The notes: a model not told the origin generated them from the sequence alone. A DNA stretch of 5,836 nucleotides from JANLHG01 sp964359745 (GCA_964359745.1 CAYHTR010000023.1:1-5836); one strand, 5' to 3'. Counted from the stretch's first letter, positions 1 to 5,210 are shown. Program-made: numbers and translations.

Positions 1-1
1 C

Positions 2-460
2 TTAAAACCCTAATTTTTCCATTAATTTTTGCCCCAAGGGTTCAATATGTTCTTCTTCTGGAAGAAATGCAAGAAGCATATCACGTGCGATATTGGCGTC
101 GATTGCGGTATCCATAGGAATTATTATAAGAGGCGCTAGAAGTTTTTTTGATTTAATAATTATCTTATGTTCGTGTTCATCAATCCAAAATGAATCAAGC
201 GTATTGAATGGATAAATAAAATTATTAGCAGAAATCCCACGATCGCTTATTTCACAAGAAAGGGTTTGGGGGGTTTTTGCTGAAACAAGACAGAGTGCAA
301 AAGAAGAAATTATTATAAAAATAGCAAAAAGAATGTTGTTGAAAATAATGGAAGTAGTAGCAATAGAAATTGTAATAATCCCCACTGCCCAATACCAATC
401 AGAGTTTTTGTAACTATGTTGATGCTCAAGTACGCTCCATTCTAATTGTGTGCGAGCCAT
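2..460 (-). CDS. Two-TM hypothetical membrane protein, probably a CPR-conserved family
   Basis: This is a complete 152-residue protein. The ATG is at 460-458 and the TAA at 4-2. After a polar, aromatic N-terminus there are two close hydrophobic helices at about residues 23-40 and 43-60. A soluble C-terminal part of roughly 90 residues follows, with alternating hydrophobic strands (about 66-115), and it ends in an acidic segment (EEEH, residues near 135) before a conserved-looking GF end. This layout (helical hairpin, then a small beta-rich domain resembling bacterial PH-like modules) is one I associate with uncharacterised proteins of Parcubacteria. That is recall of a pattern, not a search result. 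No catalytic motif is visible. The gene is divergent from the HNH gene, and its start lies 6 nt downstream of an extended -10 box, so the mRNA may be leaderless. Function is unknown. Confidence 0.8.
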   Translation of the reverse strand: MARTQLEWSVLEHQHSYKNSDWYWAVGIITISIATTSIIFNNILFAIFIIISSFALCLVSAKTPQTLSCEISDRGISANNFIYPFNTLDSFWIDEHEHKIIIKSKKLLAPLIIIPMDTAIDANIARDMLLAFLPEEEHIEPLGQKLMEKLGF

Positions 461-466
461 GGGTAT

Positions 467-475
467 ATTCTAACA
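467..475 (-). promoter_or_regulatory. Extended -10 promoter box for the minus-strand hypothetical gene
   Basis: Read on the minus strand this is TG-T-TAGAAT, an extended -10 element, with no good -35 hexamer at the usual distance. The hexamer (472-467) ends 6 nt before the ATG at 460. A transcript would therefore begin at or within a base of the start codon. No Shine-Dalgarno sequence is present. Confidence 0.5.
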
Positions 476-572
476 CAGTTTCTTTAAATGACTGTTGAAA
501 AATAGTTCCAAATATGTCATTATCTCTAGGTTAATGGAGGAACGAGCAATAAAGAGATCTTTGTAAATTATA

Positions 573-581
573 TGGTATACT
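573..581 (+). promoter_or_regulatory. Extended -10 promoter box for the HNH gene
   Basis: TG-G-TATACT is a strong extended -10 (hexamer 576-581), and no convincing -35 is seen. It ends 6 nt before the GTG at 588, which predicts a leaderless mRNA. The rest of the 127-nt divergent intergenic region (461-587) shows no other gene or structure. Confidence 0.55.
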
Positions 582-587
582 GGATGA

Positions 588-1073
588 GTGCCTGAGAAAC
601 ATAAAAGAAATCCAAATATTAAATGTGCTGTATGCGATAAACCTATCTATCGAAGACCATGTCAAATAGAGAAAAGTATAGGTCGATTTTTTTGTAGTAC
701 AGTATGTCATGGAATCTATTCTAGAAAAGAGAATCCTTGTTTGGTATGCGGTACACCTATTTTGGCAAGTCTACATAAAAGGACTTGTGGTAGAGGATGT
801 TCAAATAAGCACAGAGCAGGCATAAAATATGGACGCAATAGTCCGAAAAGTATAGTAAAATCGCAACAGGCATTAAAAATGAGATTACTATATATCAGAG
901 GAAAAATTTGTGGAAGATGTAATTACGATAAATATGAAATATTACAAGTACACCATAAAGATAGGAATAGAAAAAACAACAATCTTAATAATCTGGAATT
1001 AATTTGTCCAAATTGCCATTATGAGGAGCATTTTTTAGAAAAAAGTTGGTTGAGAAATGTAATTGAAAAGTAA
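588..1073 (+). CDS. HNH endonuclease with N-terminal zinc-knuckle modules
   Basis: This 161-residue basic protein probably cleaves or nicks DNA. Two cysteine modules come first: C13/C16 with C36/C40, and C51/C54 with C67/C71. They look like small zinc-binding DNA-recognition units. The C-terminal HNH domain has a zinc ribbon (C108/C111 with C140/C143) enclosing the ββα-metal core: HH at 122-123 followed by D125, the NNL asparagine at 134-135, and H144 right after the CPNC motif. The start is GTG at 588, because an in-frame TGA at 585-587 directly precedes it and there is no ATG before codon 98. Similar free-standing HNH proteins are homing or phage-type nucleases, or general accessory nucleases. 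There is no methyltransferase or restriction partner here. The gene ends 17 nt before tRNA-Ser, so a tRNA-associated selfish origin is possible but not shown. The nuclease call is firm; the target is unknown. Confidence 0.85.
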   Translation: MPEKHKRNPNIKCAVCDKPIYRRPCQIEKSIGRFFCSTVCHGIYSRKENPCLVCGTPILASLHKRTCGRGCSNKHRAGIKYGRNSPKSIVKSQQALKMRLLYIRGKICGRCNYDKYEILQVHHKDRNRKNNNLNNLELICPNCHYEEHFLEKSWLRNVIEK

Positions 1074-1076
1074 AAT
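1050..1076 (+). promoter_or_regulatory. Possible promoter for tRNA-Ser
   Basis: TTGAGA (1050-1055) and TAAAAT (1071-1076) are separated by 15 nt, a little short of ideal. The -10 overlaps the HNH stop codon. Initiation near 1083 would leave a leader of about 8 nt before the tRNA. Read-through from the HNH promoter is the alternative. Confidence 0.3.
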
Positions 1077-1090
1077 ATTGTTCATAAGGC

Positions 1091-1178
1091 GGAGGAGTGG
1101 CTCGAGTGGTTGAAGGCACCGCTCTTGAAAAGCGGAAGGCTCGCAAGGGTCTCGTGAGTTCGAATCTCACCTCCTCCG
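1091..1178 (+). tRNA. tRNA-Ser (anticodon UGA)
   Basis: The full cloverleaf can be drawn by hand. The acceptor stem pairs GGAGGAG (1091-1097) with CTCCTCC (1171-1177), and the discriminator is G1178. The anticodon stem CCGCT/AGCGG (1119-1123/1131-1135) encloses the loop CTTGAAA with anticodon TGA at 1126-1128. A long class II variable arm follows, as expected for serine. The T arm is GTGAG/CTCAC (1154-1158/1166-1170) around TTCGAAT. CCA is not encoded (CT follows), so CCA addition is needed. It lies between the HNH gene and ruvX. The apparent reading frame on the opposite strand here is only the antisense of this tRNA. Confidence 0.96.
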
Positions 1179-1237
1179 CTTTGTGAAGAATTGAATGAAA
1201 TCGAATACTTTAAATGGTATATTTGAGCTGTTTAAGA

Positions 1238-1243
1238 TATGAT
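1238..1243 (+). promoter_or_regulatory. Possible -10 box for the ruvX run
   Basis: TATGAT ends 6 nt before the ruvX ATG (1250), the same spacing as in front of the first two genes. An alternative extended -10, TG-G-TATATT (1215-1223), lies upstream and would give a leader of about 20 nt. No -35 or Shine-Dalgarno sequence is convincing for either. Confidence 0.35.
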
Positions 1244-1249
1244 TAAACA

Positions 1250-1675
1250 ATGCGACTTATGGGAATTGATTATGGTTCAAAGCGAGTAGGGATTGCACTT
1301 TCGGATGAAGGTGGAAAATTCGCTATGCCGTTTATTGTCCTTGATAACTCTAAAAAAATGACAGAAGAAGTGATTGAAATTGCTAAGAAAAATGGAGTAA
1401 AAGAAATTATATTAGGCGAATCAAAAAATTATAAGGGAGAAGCCAATGCGATTCTTGAAGATAGTTTAAAATTTAAAGAAGAGCTTGAAAAATTTGGTTT
1501 TCTAATTCACCTTGAGCCAGAATTTATGACATCAATCGCAGCAGAAAGATTTCAGCCCCGACGCCAGCAGGGTCGGGGCTCCGACCGAAAGCGTCGGAGG
1601 GTAAATCATATGCTAGATGCATCCGCGGCGGCATTAATTTTACAAAGTTTTCTAGATAAACAAAAAAACAAATGA
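1250..1675 (+). CDS. ruvX: RuvX/YqgF-family Holliday junction resolvase-like protein with an in-frame palindromic insertion
   Basis: This 141-residue protein has the RNase H-like fold of the RuvX/YqgF family, which acts on Holliday junctions and/or in 16S rRNA 5' maturation. The first acidic residue is D7 in the family signature IDYGSKRVG (residues 6-14). The second strand ends in LGES with E57, where many homologues have GLP. A third acidic cluster is at 89-91 (EPE), followed by the AER helix. The last catalytic Asp is D123 in DASAAALILQSF. Residues 103-117 are foreign to the family. They are encoded by the GC-rich tandem-hairpin element plus one base (1556-1600), add 15 residues with seven Arg and one Lys, and keep the frame. 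They fall in the variable loop between the AER helix and the final Asp helix, so all the acidic positions survive. The TGA overlaps the next ATG (ATGA, 1672-1675). The family call is secure; retained activity is inferred. Confidence 0.9.
   Translation: MRLMGIDYGSKRVGIALSDEGGKFAMPFIVLDNSKKMTEEVIEIAKKNGVKEIILGESKNYKGEANAILEDSLKFKEELEKFGFLIHLEPEFMTSIAAERFQPRRQQGRGSDRKRRRVNHMLDASAAALILQSFLDKQKNK
1556..1599 (+). repeat. Tandem-hairpin palindromic element, copy 1, inside ruvX
   Basis: This 44-nt GC-rich block contains two abutting hairpins. Hairpin 1 pairs CCCCGAC (1556-1562) with GTCGGGG (1572-1578). Hairpin 2 pairs CTCCGAC (1579-1585) with GTCGGAG (1593-1599). Hairpin 1 has a bulged G (1563), then an apical CC/GG stem on an AGCA loop. 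Hairpin 2 closes a C-G pair over GAAA with a bulged C (1592). A further stem, GATTT (1548-1552) with AAATC (1603-1607), encloses the whole block. The block matches copies 2 and 3 in all four 7-nt arms and in the bulge positions. It is read through in frame as a basic peptide. Confidence 0.9.
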
Positions 1676-2031
1676 TTACATATGAGGATTTTAAAAAAGT
1701 GGAAATATGTGTGGGAAAAATATTATCGGCAGAAAAAATTCCCGATACTGATAAGTTACTTAAATTAATGGTTGATTTTGGGCTACAACCATCAGTAGAC
1801 GGTTCGCTTGAACATAAAGATATTCGGCAAATTGTTTCCGGAATATCTATGTATTTTCCAGATCCGATTGCTTTGGTGGGGAAAAAATGTATGTTTGTAA
1901 CAAATCTTGAACCGCGTATAATTAAAGGGATTGAATCAAATGGGATGCTTTTTGCTTTATCAACCGCCGAAGGAGTTTTTTCTTTACTTGAACCAAACGA
2001 TTTAATTCCACCCGGCACTAAAGCTAAATAA
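1672..2031 (+). CDS. Stand-alone tRNA-binding (EMAP-II/Trbp111-type OB-fold) protein
   Basis: This 119-residue protein matches the tRNA-binding domain found at the C-terminus of bacterial methionyl-tRNA synthetase and in free-standing CsaA/Trbp111 proteins. Visible signatures in order are the DFxKVEICVGKI start (residues 6-17), the DTDKLLKL strand (25-32), IRQIVSGI (51-58), VGKKCMFVTNLEPR, and GIESNGMLFAL in the C-terminal half. About 13 extra residues (38-50) separate the second strand from the IVSGI strand compared with what I expect of the family. It probably binds structured RNA, chiefly tRNA, as a cytoplasmic dimer, and could serve as a detached MetRS domain in a minimal genome. Translation is coupled to ruvX through ATGA. 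It is followed after 1 nt by the DedA gene. The domain call is strong; the partner is inferred. It is often annotated as a MetRS beta chain. Confidence 0.9.
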   Translation: MITYEDFKKVEICVGKILSAEKIPDTDKLLKLMVDFGLQPSVDGSLEHKDIRQIVSGISMYFPDPIALVGKKCMFVTNLEPRIIKGIESNGMLFALSTAEGVFSLLEPNDLIPPGTKAK

Positions 2032-2032
2032 T

Positions 2033-2626
2033 ATGGAACATTTTTTAGATCCTATTTTTATAATTAAGACACTGGGAATTTTAGGGGTTTTTGCTATTAT
2101 TTTTGCCGAATCTGGTTTGTTTTTTGGTTTTTTTCTTCCAGGTGATTCGCTTTTATTTACTGCCGGATTTTTGGCTTCGCAGGGTTATTTAAACATTGTA
2201 TTTCTTATGATCGGTTCGGCATTTTGTGCAATAATTGGTGATAGTGTCGGGTATGCTTTTGGGAAAAAAGTTGGTCCAGAAATTTTTTATAAAGAGGACT
2301 CAATATTTTTTCATAAACATCATATTGAAAAAGCTAGAAATTTTTACGAAAAATACGGCAAAAAAACCATTGTTTTAGCTCGTTTTGTGCCAATTGTTAG
2401 GACTTTTGCACCGATTGTGGCGGGAGTAGGAGAGATGAAGTATAAAACTTTTTTATCTTTTAATGTTATTGGTGGAATACTTTGGACATTTTCACTTAGT
2501 TTTTTGGGTTATTGGCTTGGAAATGCTATTCCTAATGCCGATAAATATCTTCTTCCTATCATTTTTGTTATCATTATTTTGTCATTTATTCCCATAATTG
2601 CGGAATTTTTAAAGAAAAAAGTGTAG
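2033..2626 (+). CDS. DedA family (SNARE-associated/VTT domain) inner-membrane protein
   Basis: This 197-residue polytopic protein has the DedA core. Acidic E26 lies in a re-entrant hydrophobic segment followed by FLPGD (34-38). GDSVGYAFGKKVG spans about 69-81. The hallmark R117-x-x-P120-x-x-R123-x-x-x-P127 leads to AG at 130-131. A final long hydrophobic helix (about 173-190) ends in a lysine tail. DedA proteins are linked to undecaprenyl-phosphate or phospholipid translocation across the membrane, to proton-motive-force maintenance and to envelope stress resistance. The conserved acidic and arginine residues thought to drive H+-coupled transport are all present. The length is typical. The gene starts 1 nt after the tRNA-binding gene, so it is probably in the ruvX run, and has no Shine-Dalgarno site. 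Its TAG directly abuts the pilM promoter-like box. Substrate is not predictable. Confidence 0.92.
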   Translation: MEHFLDPIFIIKTLGILGVFAIIFAESGLFFGFFLPGDSLLFTAGFLASQGYLNIVFLMIGSAFCAIIGDSVGYAFGKKVGPEIFYKEDSIFFHKHHIEKARNFYEKYGKKTIVLARFVPIVRTFAPIVAGVGEMKYKTFLSFNVIGGILWTFSLSFLGYWLGNAIPNADKYLLPIIFVIIILSFIPIIAEFLKKKV

Positions 2627-2632
2627 TATAAT
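2627..2632 (+). promoter_or_regulatory. Consensus -10 box for the pil cluster
   Basis: A perfect TATAAT begins at the base after the dedA stop codon. Initiation about 7 nt downstream would leave only about 7-8 nt of leader before the pilM ATG (2647), with no Shine-Dalgarno site. The -35 region (around 2604) is weak. The box suggests pilMNO is a separate unit from the ruvX-dedA run. Confidence 0.5.
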
Positions 2633-2646
2633 AAAGTAACTTTATT

Positions 2647-3504
2647 ATGTTTACAAAAAGTTTTTTTAATTTTCTCCCACCACCAGATTTTTTGCGTATG
2701 CCACACGTTGGTCTTTACATATCTGATGAAGCTATTCGTTTTATTGAATTATTGCAAGGAAAACAAGGGCTTGAGTTGGGTCGTTGTGGAGAAAAAGTCT
2801 TATATCCTGAAGTAGTTCAATCCGGATATATAAATGATACTAATGCGCTTATTAAAGCTTTAAGTGAATTTAAAAAAGAATTTGGACTTCATTTTATTCA
2901 TACCGCATTACCGGAAGAGAAGATATATTTGTTTAAATTGAAGATCCCAAATGTTGATGAAAAAGAAATTCGCACGAATATAGAATTTCATCTGGCGGAA
3001 AATGTTCCAATTTCACCAAATCAAACAATATTTGATTATGAAATAATTGGAGATGGTAGTGAAAAGGGGACTATTGAAGTGAATGTTTTGGCGTTACCTG
3101 ATAAGGTTGTTAATACATATTTGGAAGTATTTATTGAGTCAGGTCTAGTTCCACTCCAATTTAAAACCGAAGGACAAGCTATTGCGTCTGTTTTTATAAA
3201 GAAAGGAGATAATGGTACGTATATGATTGTTAATACTGAAGAAAAAAAAACAGGCATATTCATAATTAGTGGGGGGTTGGTGCGTTTTTCATCAACTATT
3301 GTTAATAAAGAAACATTAAAAAATGAAATTGATAAAATTCGTCTTTTTTGGGATGCAAATGATGGTAAAGAAAGAAAAATAGAAAAAGTTATTATCCCCA
3401 TTAATCCTTGGACGAATGTTTTTGATTTAAATAAATATATACCTTCCCTTGAATCCGATAACGCACTAAAATACGCTGTGCCTATAGGTTTGGCATTATT
3501 TTAA
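2647..3504 (+). CDS. pilM: PilM-like type IV pilus assembly protein, short and with altered nucleotide-site motifs
   Basis: PilM is a cytoplasmic actin-fold protein that binds the N-terminal tail of PilN and links the pilus motor to the inner-membrane PilNO complex. This 285-residue copy shows the family order: a first strand and loop at 21-35, a LPEEKIYLFKLKIP strand pair (89-101), ENVPISPNQTIFDY (118-131), and the second half-domain from about 191. The phosphate-binding loops differ from the usual form. The position normally D in GxDIG is Tyr (VGLYISD, 21-27), and the second loop reads IVNTEEKKTG (194-203) rather than a D-G type loop. The GG/helical segment expected after the SSTI strand (216-219) is largely absent, which accounts for the length below the usual roughly 340-350. 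It may bind nucleotide poorly. The following pilN and pilO make the assignment firm. Confidence 0.85.
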   Translation: MFTKSFFNFLPPPDFLRMPHVGLYISDEAIRFIELLQGKQGLELGRCGEKVLYPEVVQSGYINDTNALIKALSEFKKEFGLHFIHTALPEEKIYLFKLKIPNVDEKEIRTNIEFHLAENVPISPNQTIFDYEIIGDGSEKGTIEVNVLALPDKVVNTYLEVFIESGLVPLQFKTEGQAIASVFIKKGDNGTYMIVNTEEKKTGIFIISGGLVRFSSTIVNKETLKNEIDKIRLFWDANDGKERKIEKVIIPINPWTNVFDLNKYIPSLESDNALKYAVPIGLALF

Positions 3505-3513
3505 TTTATTAAA

Positions 3514-4053
3514 ATGTTTAATTTACTTCCAGAAAAATATAAGAAAAAATTAAAAAGTGAATATAATATTCGCCTAACGATCACAGTTTTTTTATTTAGT
3601 TTTTTTATTTTTTTGGTTGCATGTTTTTTTCTTCTACCTTCTTATTTATTATCTAAGACAAAGGAAAATGAAATTGAAAATCGTTTTGATAATATGAGTT
3701 CTAAGAAGCCAGATAAAACAAATACGGAACTTAGTGTTGTTTTACAAAATACAAAAAAACAGCTTACTATTTTAAATAGTATTGATAATGTTTCTTTTGT
3801 GGAATCTTTAAAAAAAGTAATAGTGAAAAAAGTGCCAGGTATTGTGATAAATAATCTAGCAATAAATGAGACAGGCTCAATATGGAAAATATCTGTTTCA
3901 GGTATTGCTTCCAATAGAGATGTTTTAATTTTATTTAAAACATCTCTTGAAAGCGAAAAAGCGTTTAGTGGGGTTGATTTGCCATTTTCCAATCTTGCCA
4001 AAAATAAGGACATTCCATTTACAATTACAGTTCGCGGAACATTAAAACAATGA
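3514..4053 (+). CDS. pilN: PilN-like type IV pilus inner-membrane protein
   Basis: This 179-residue bitopic protein starts with FNLLPEK (residues 2-8), the short cytoplasmic N-terminal motif of PilN that docks in PilM. One transmembrane helix spans about 20-41. A polar, probably coiled-coil linker follows (47-90). The extracytoplasmic domain has the ferredoxin-like pattern of fimbrial-assembly PilN (VSFVESLKKVIVKKVPGIVINNLAI, then an IWKISVSGIA strand near 126-135, then FKTSLE). Its partners are PilM inside and PilO in the periplasm-equivalent space. It starts 9 nt after pilM, and its TGA overlaps the pilO ATG (ATGA at 4050-4053). Sequence identity to model PilN proteins is low, so the call rests on topology, the NLLP motif and context. 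Confidence 0.82.
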   Translation: MFNLLPEKYKKKLKSEYNIRLTITVFLFSFFIFLVACFFLLPSYLLSKTKENEIENRFDNMSSKKPDKTNTELSVVLQNTKKQLTILNSIDNVSFVESLKKVIVKKVPGIVINNLAINETGSIWKISVSGIASNRDVLILFKTSLESEKAFSGVDLPFSNLAKNKDIPFTITVRGTLKQ

Positions 4054-4586
4054 AAAACAATAAATCAAATTTGATAATTCTTATTTTTCTAGGATTGCTT
4101 AATGCGACGGCGATTACCTCTTATTATATTTTATTTATGAATATTAATAATAAAAACGATCATATTTCTGAAATTACACAAAATATAAACAATAATTATC
4201 AAATAAGTAACACACGAACCTCTTTAGAAAATCTTGTTGCTAATACAAGTGAAGATAGACAAAAACTATACACTTATTTTATAGATAAAAATGGTACTGC
4301 GAAGTTTCTTGAAATGATAGAGAGTTTGGCTAAAGAAAGGTCTCTTGAGTTTAATGTCAAATCTGTAGGCATAGATGATACTATAAAAAACAACGCTTCA
4401 ACTACTATAGCTTTTCTTGCTCTTCAACTTGAAACTAAGGGTTCGTGGAATAATATAATGAATTTTTATTCAATGCTTGAAACCTTGCCATATAAAACAA
4501 AATTCATAACAATGCAGATTACAAAAGATACAATTACTCCAAATTGGAATGGGGTCGTTAATTTTAGCACAGCAATTTTAAAATAA
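4050..4586 (+). CDS. pilO: PilO-like type IV pilus inner-membrane protein
   Basis: This 178-residue protein has a short basic N-terminus, one transmembrane helix at about 8-30, and a polar Asn-rich coiled segment (about 31-70). The C-terminal domain has the PilO-type sequence of FLEMIESLAKERSLEF, then an ALQLETKGSWNNIMNFYSMLETLP strand-helix. PilO pairs with PilN and helps align the pilus assembly platform. The order pilM-pilN-pilO and the translationally coupled start (ATGA) support the call more than residue identity does. The pilQ secretin usual in diderms is not seen in the window, consistent with a monoderm-like CPR envelope, but absence from one window proves nothing. Confidence 0.78.
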   Translation: MKNNKSNLIILIFLGLLNATAITSYYILFMNINNKNDHISEITQNINNNYQISNTRTSLENLVANTSEDRQKLYTYFIDKNGTAKFLEMIESLAKERSLEFNVKSVGIDDTIKNNASTTIAFLALQLETKGSWNNIMNFYSMLETLPYKTKFITMQITKDTITPNWNGVVNFSTAILK

Positions 4587-4587
4587 T

Positions 4588-4851
4588 ATGAATAATAATT
4601 CTTACAGAGATTGGTTAATTATCACAACATCTTCTTTTGTTGTTTTGCTTATATTTATTTTTTTAAGCATATATATATTCAATGCAGTAGATAATATCGG
4701 GTCTTCTGATGCTGTTACTCAAGGGGTTAGTAATACAAAAATGCTTGATAGAAAAGCTCTTCAAAATACGGTAAATGATTTTTCTACTAAAAAACTTAAT
4801 TTTGACGAATTACGCAAAAATCCAGTTCATTTTGACGATCCGTCACTATAG
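4588..4851 (+). CDS. Small single-TM protein ending the pil cluster
   Basis: This 87-residue protein of unknown family starts 1 nt after the pilO stop. A short cytoplasmic N-terminus is followed by a transmembrane helix at about 10-31. The remaining 55 residues are polar, probably flexible and outside the membrane, and end in NFDELRKNPVHFDDPSL. There is no lipobox and no PilP domain. Position and topology suggest an accessory part of the pilus platform, taking the place PilP has in proteobacterial pilMNOP. A similar small TM protein with a DPSL-like end is what I would expect behind CPR pilO genes, but I cannot verify that. The TAG at 4849-4851 ends the cluster, and no T-tailed terminator follows. 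Confidence 0.7.
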   Translation: MNNNSYRDWLIITTSSFVVLLIFIFLSIYIFNAVDNIGSSDAVTQGVSNTKMLDRKALQNTVNDFSTKKLNFDELRKNPVHFDDPSL

Positions 4852-4859
4852 TGTAATCT
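4832..4859 (+). promoter_or_regulatory. Possible ancestral tRNA-Arg promoter
   Basis: TTGACG (4832-4837) is near consensus for -35. With a 16-nt spacer it faces TAATCT (4854-4859), a poor -10. Initiation would fall near 4866, just before the tRNA-Arg 5' half at 4870. The -35 lies inside the last codons of the small pil gene, so this is only suggestive. Confidence 0.25.
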
Positions 4860-4866
4860 ATTGTTA

Positions 4867-4885
4867 TATGTCTTCGTAGTTCAAC
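4867..4885 (+). repeat. Left copy of the 19-bp direct repeat (tRNA-Arg 5' end)
   Basis: TATGTCTTCGTAGTTCAAC is identical to 5198-5216. It covers tRNA-Arg positions 1 to about 16 plus three bases upstream. Collapse of the two copies would delete 331 nt and leave one perfect tRNA-Arg gene. It may be a target-site duplication or an attachment-like site. Confidence 0.85.
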
Positions 4886-4940
4886 CCCGACGTTTGAGTA
4901 CAAAGTCGGGGCTCCGACCGAAGCGTCGGAGTGGATAGAA
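4870..4940 (+). pseudogene. Truncated 5' half of tRNA-Arg with the palindromic element in its D-loop
   Basis: The 5' acceptor strand GTCTTCG, TA and D-stem GTTC-AA (4870-4884) equal the intact tRNA-Arg at 5201. After the 47-nt element the tRNA sequence resumes as GGATAGAA (4933-4940), then stops. The last D-stem base is A instead of C, and no anticodon, T arm or 3' acceptor follows; the GIY-YIG start codon comes 3 nt later. It cannot form a tRNA by itself. It looks like the displaced original 5' end of the tRNA gene. Confidence 0.8.
4885..4931 (+). repeat. Tandem-hairpin palindromic element, copy 2, in a tRNA-Arg D-loop
   Basis: Hairpin 1 pairs CCCCGAC (4885-4891) with GTCGGGG (4905-4911). 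Above a bulged G (4892) it continues as TTTG/CAAA around the loop AGTA. Hairpin 2 pairs CTCCGAC (4912-4918) with GTCGGAG (4925-4931), with a C-G pair over GAA and a bulged C (4924). The four 7-nt arms are identical to those in ruvX although the loops differ. The element is 47 nt long. Confidence 0.9.
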
Positions 4941-4943
4941 AAA

Positions 4944-5210
4944 ATGTCAGGATTTGTATACATATTAAAAGATGAAAAAGGGAAATTCTATATCGGTAGC
5001 ACGATAGATATAAAGCGTCGGATAAAAGCTCATCAAAATGGACATACGCAAACTACTCATCGAATGGTTAATCCAATACTTGTCTTTACACAAAAATATG
5101 ACACTCTCGAACAGGCACGAGGTATTGAGAGAAAATTGAAAAAGCTTAAAAGAAAAGATTATATTGAGAAAATTGTGAAAGAGGGTTATATTAAAGTTAT
5201 GTCTTCGTAG
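4944..5210 (+). CDS. Single-domain GIY-YIG endonuclease, tRNA-Arg associated
   Basis: This 88-residue protein is essentially one GIY-YIG nuclease domain. The first strand is VYIL with Y6, the second motif is FYIGST (15-20), the catalytic Arg is R25 or R26 in the DIKRRIKAH helix with H30 after it, and the metal-binding glutamate is most likely E62 in ARGIERKLKK. This resembles the small UPF0213/YhbQ-like group common in CPR genomes. There is no separate DNA-binding domain, only a lysine-rich C-terminus. The ATG lies 3 nt after the tRNA 5' fragment. The stop TAG (5208-5210) coincides with positions 8-10 of the intact tRNA-Arg, so the last ten bases are shared between gene and tRNA. It sits inside the 331-nt repeat period with palindrome copy 2. 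The context suggests it marks or moves this insertion; that is inference, as many such proteins have unknown roles. Confidence 0.88.
   Translation: MSGFVYILKDEKGKFYIGSTIDIKRRIKAHQNGHTQTTHRMVNPILVFTQKYDTLEQARGIERKLKKLKRKDYIEKIVKEGYIKVMSS

Noticed and set aside
588..1073. HNH gene as part of a restriction-modification or other defence system
   Set aside because: No methyltransferase, helicase or other defence partner lies nearby; neighbours are housekeeping genes.
985..1170. Minus-strand open frame of 61 codons over tRNA-Ser
   Set aside because: It is the antisense of the tRNA and the end of the HNH gene, a common annotation artefact.
1524..2018. Minus-strand open frame of 164 codons
   Set aside because: It lies opposite ruvX and the tRNA-binding gene, both with clear family motifs; its sequence shows no domain.
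4885..4931. Palindrome copy 2 as the rho-independent terminator of the pil cluster
   Set aside because: The stems are strong but no T-run follows either hairpin, and the same structure is read through inside ruvX.
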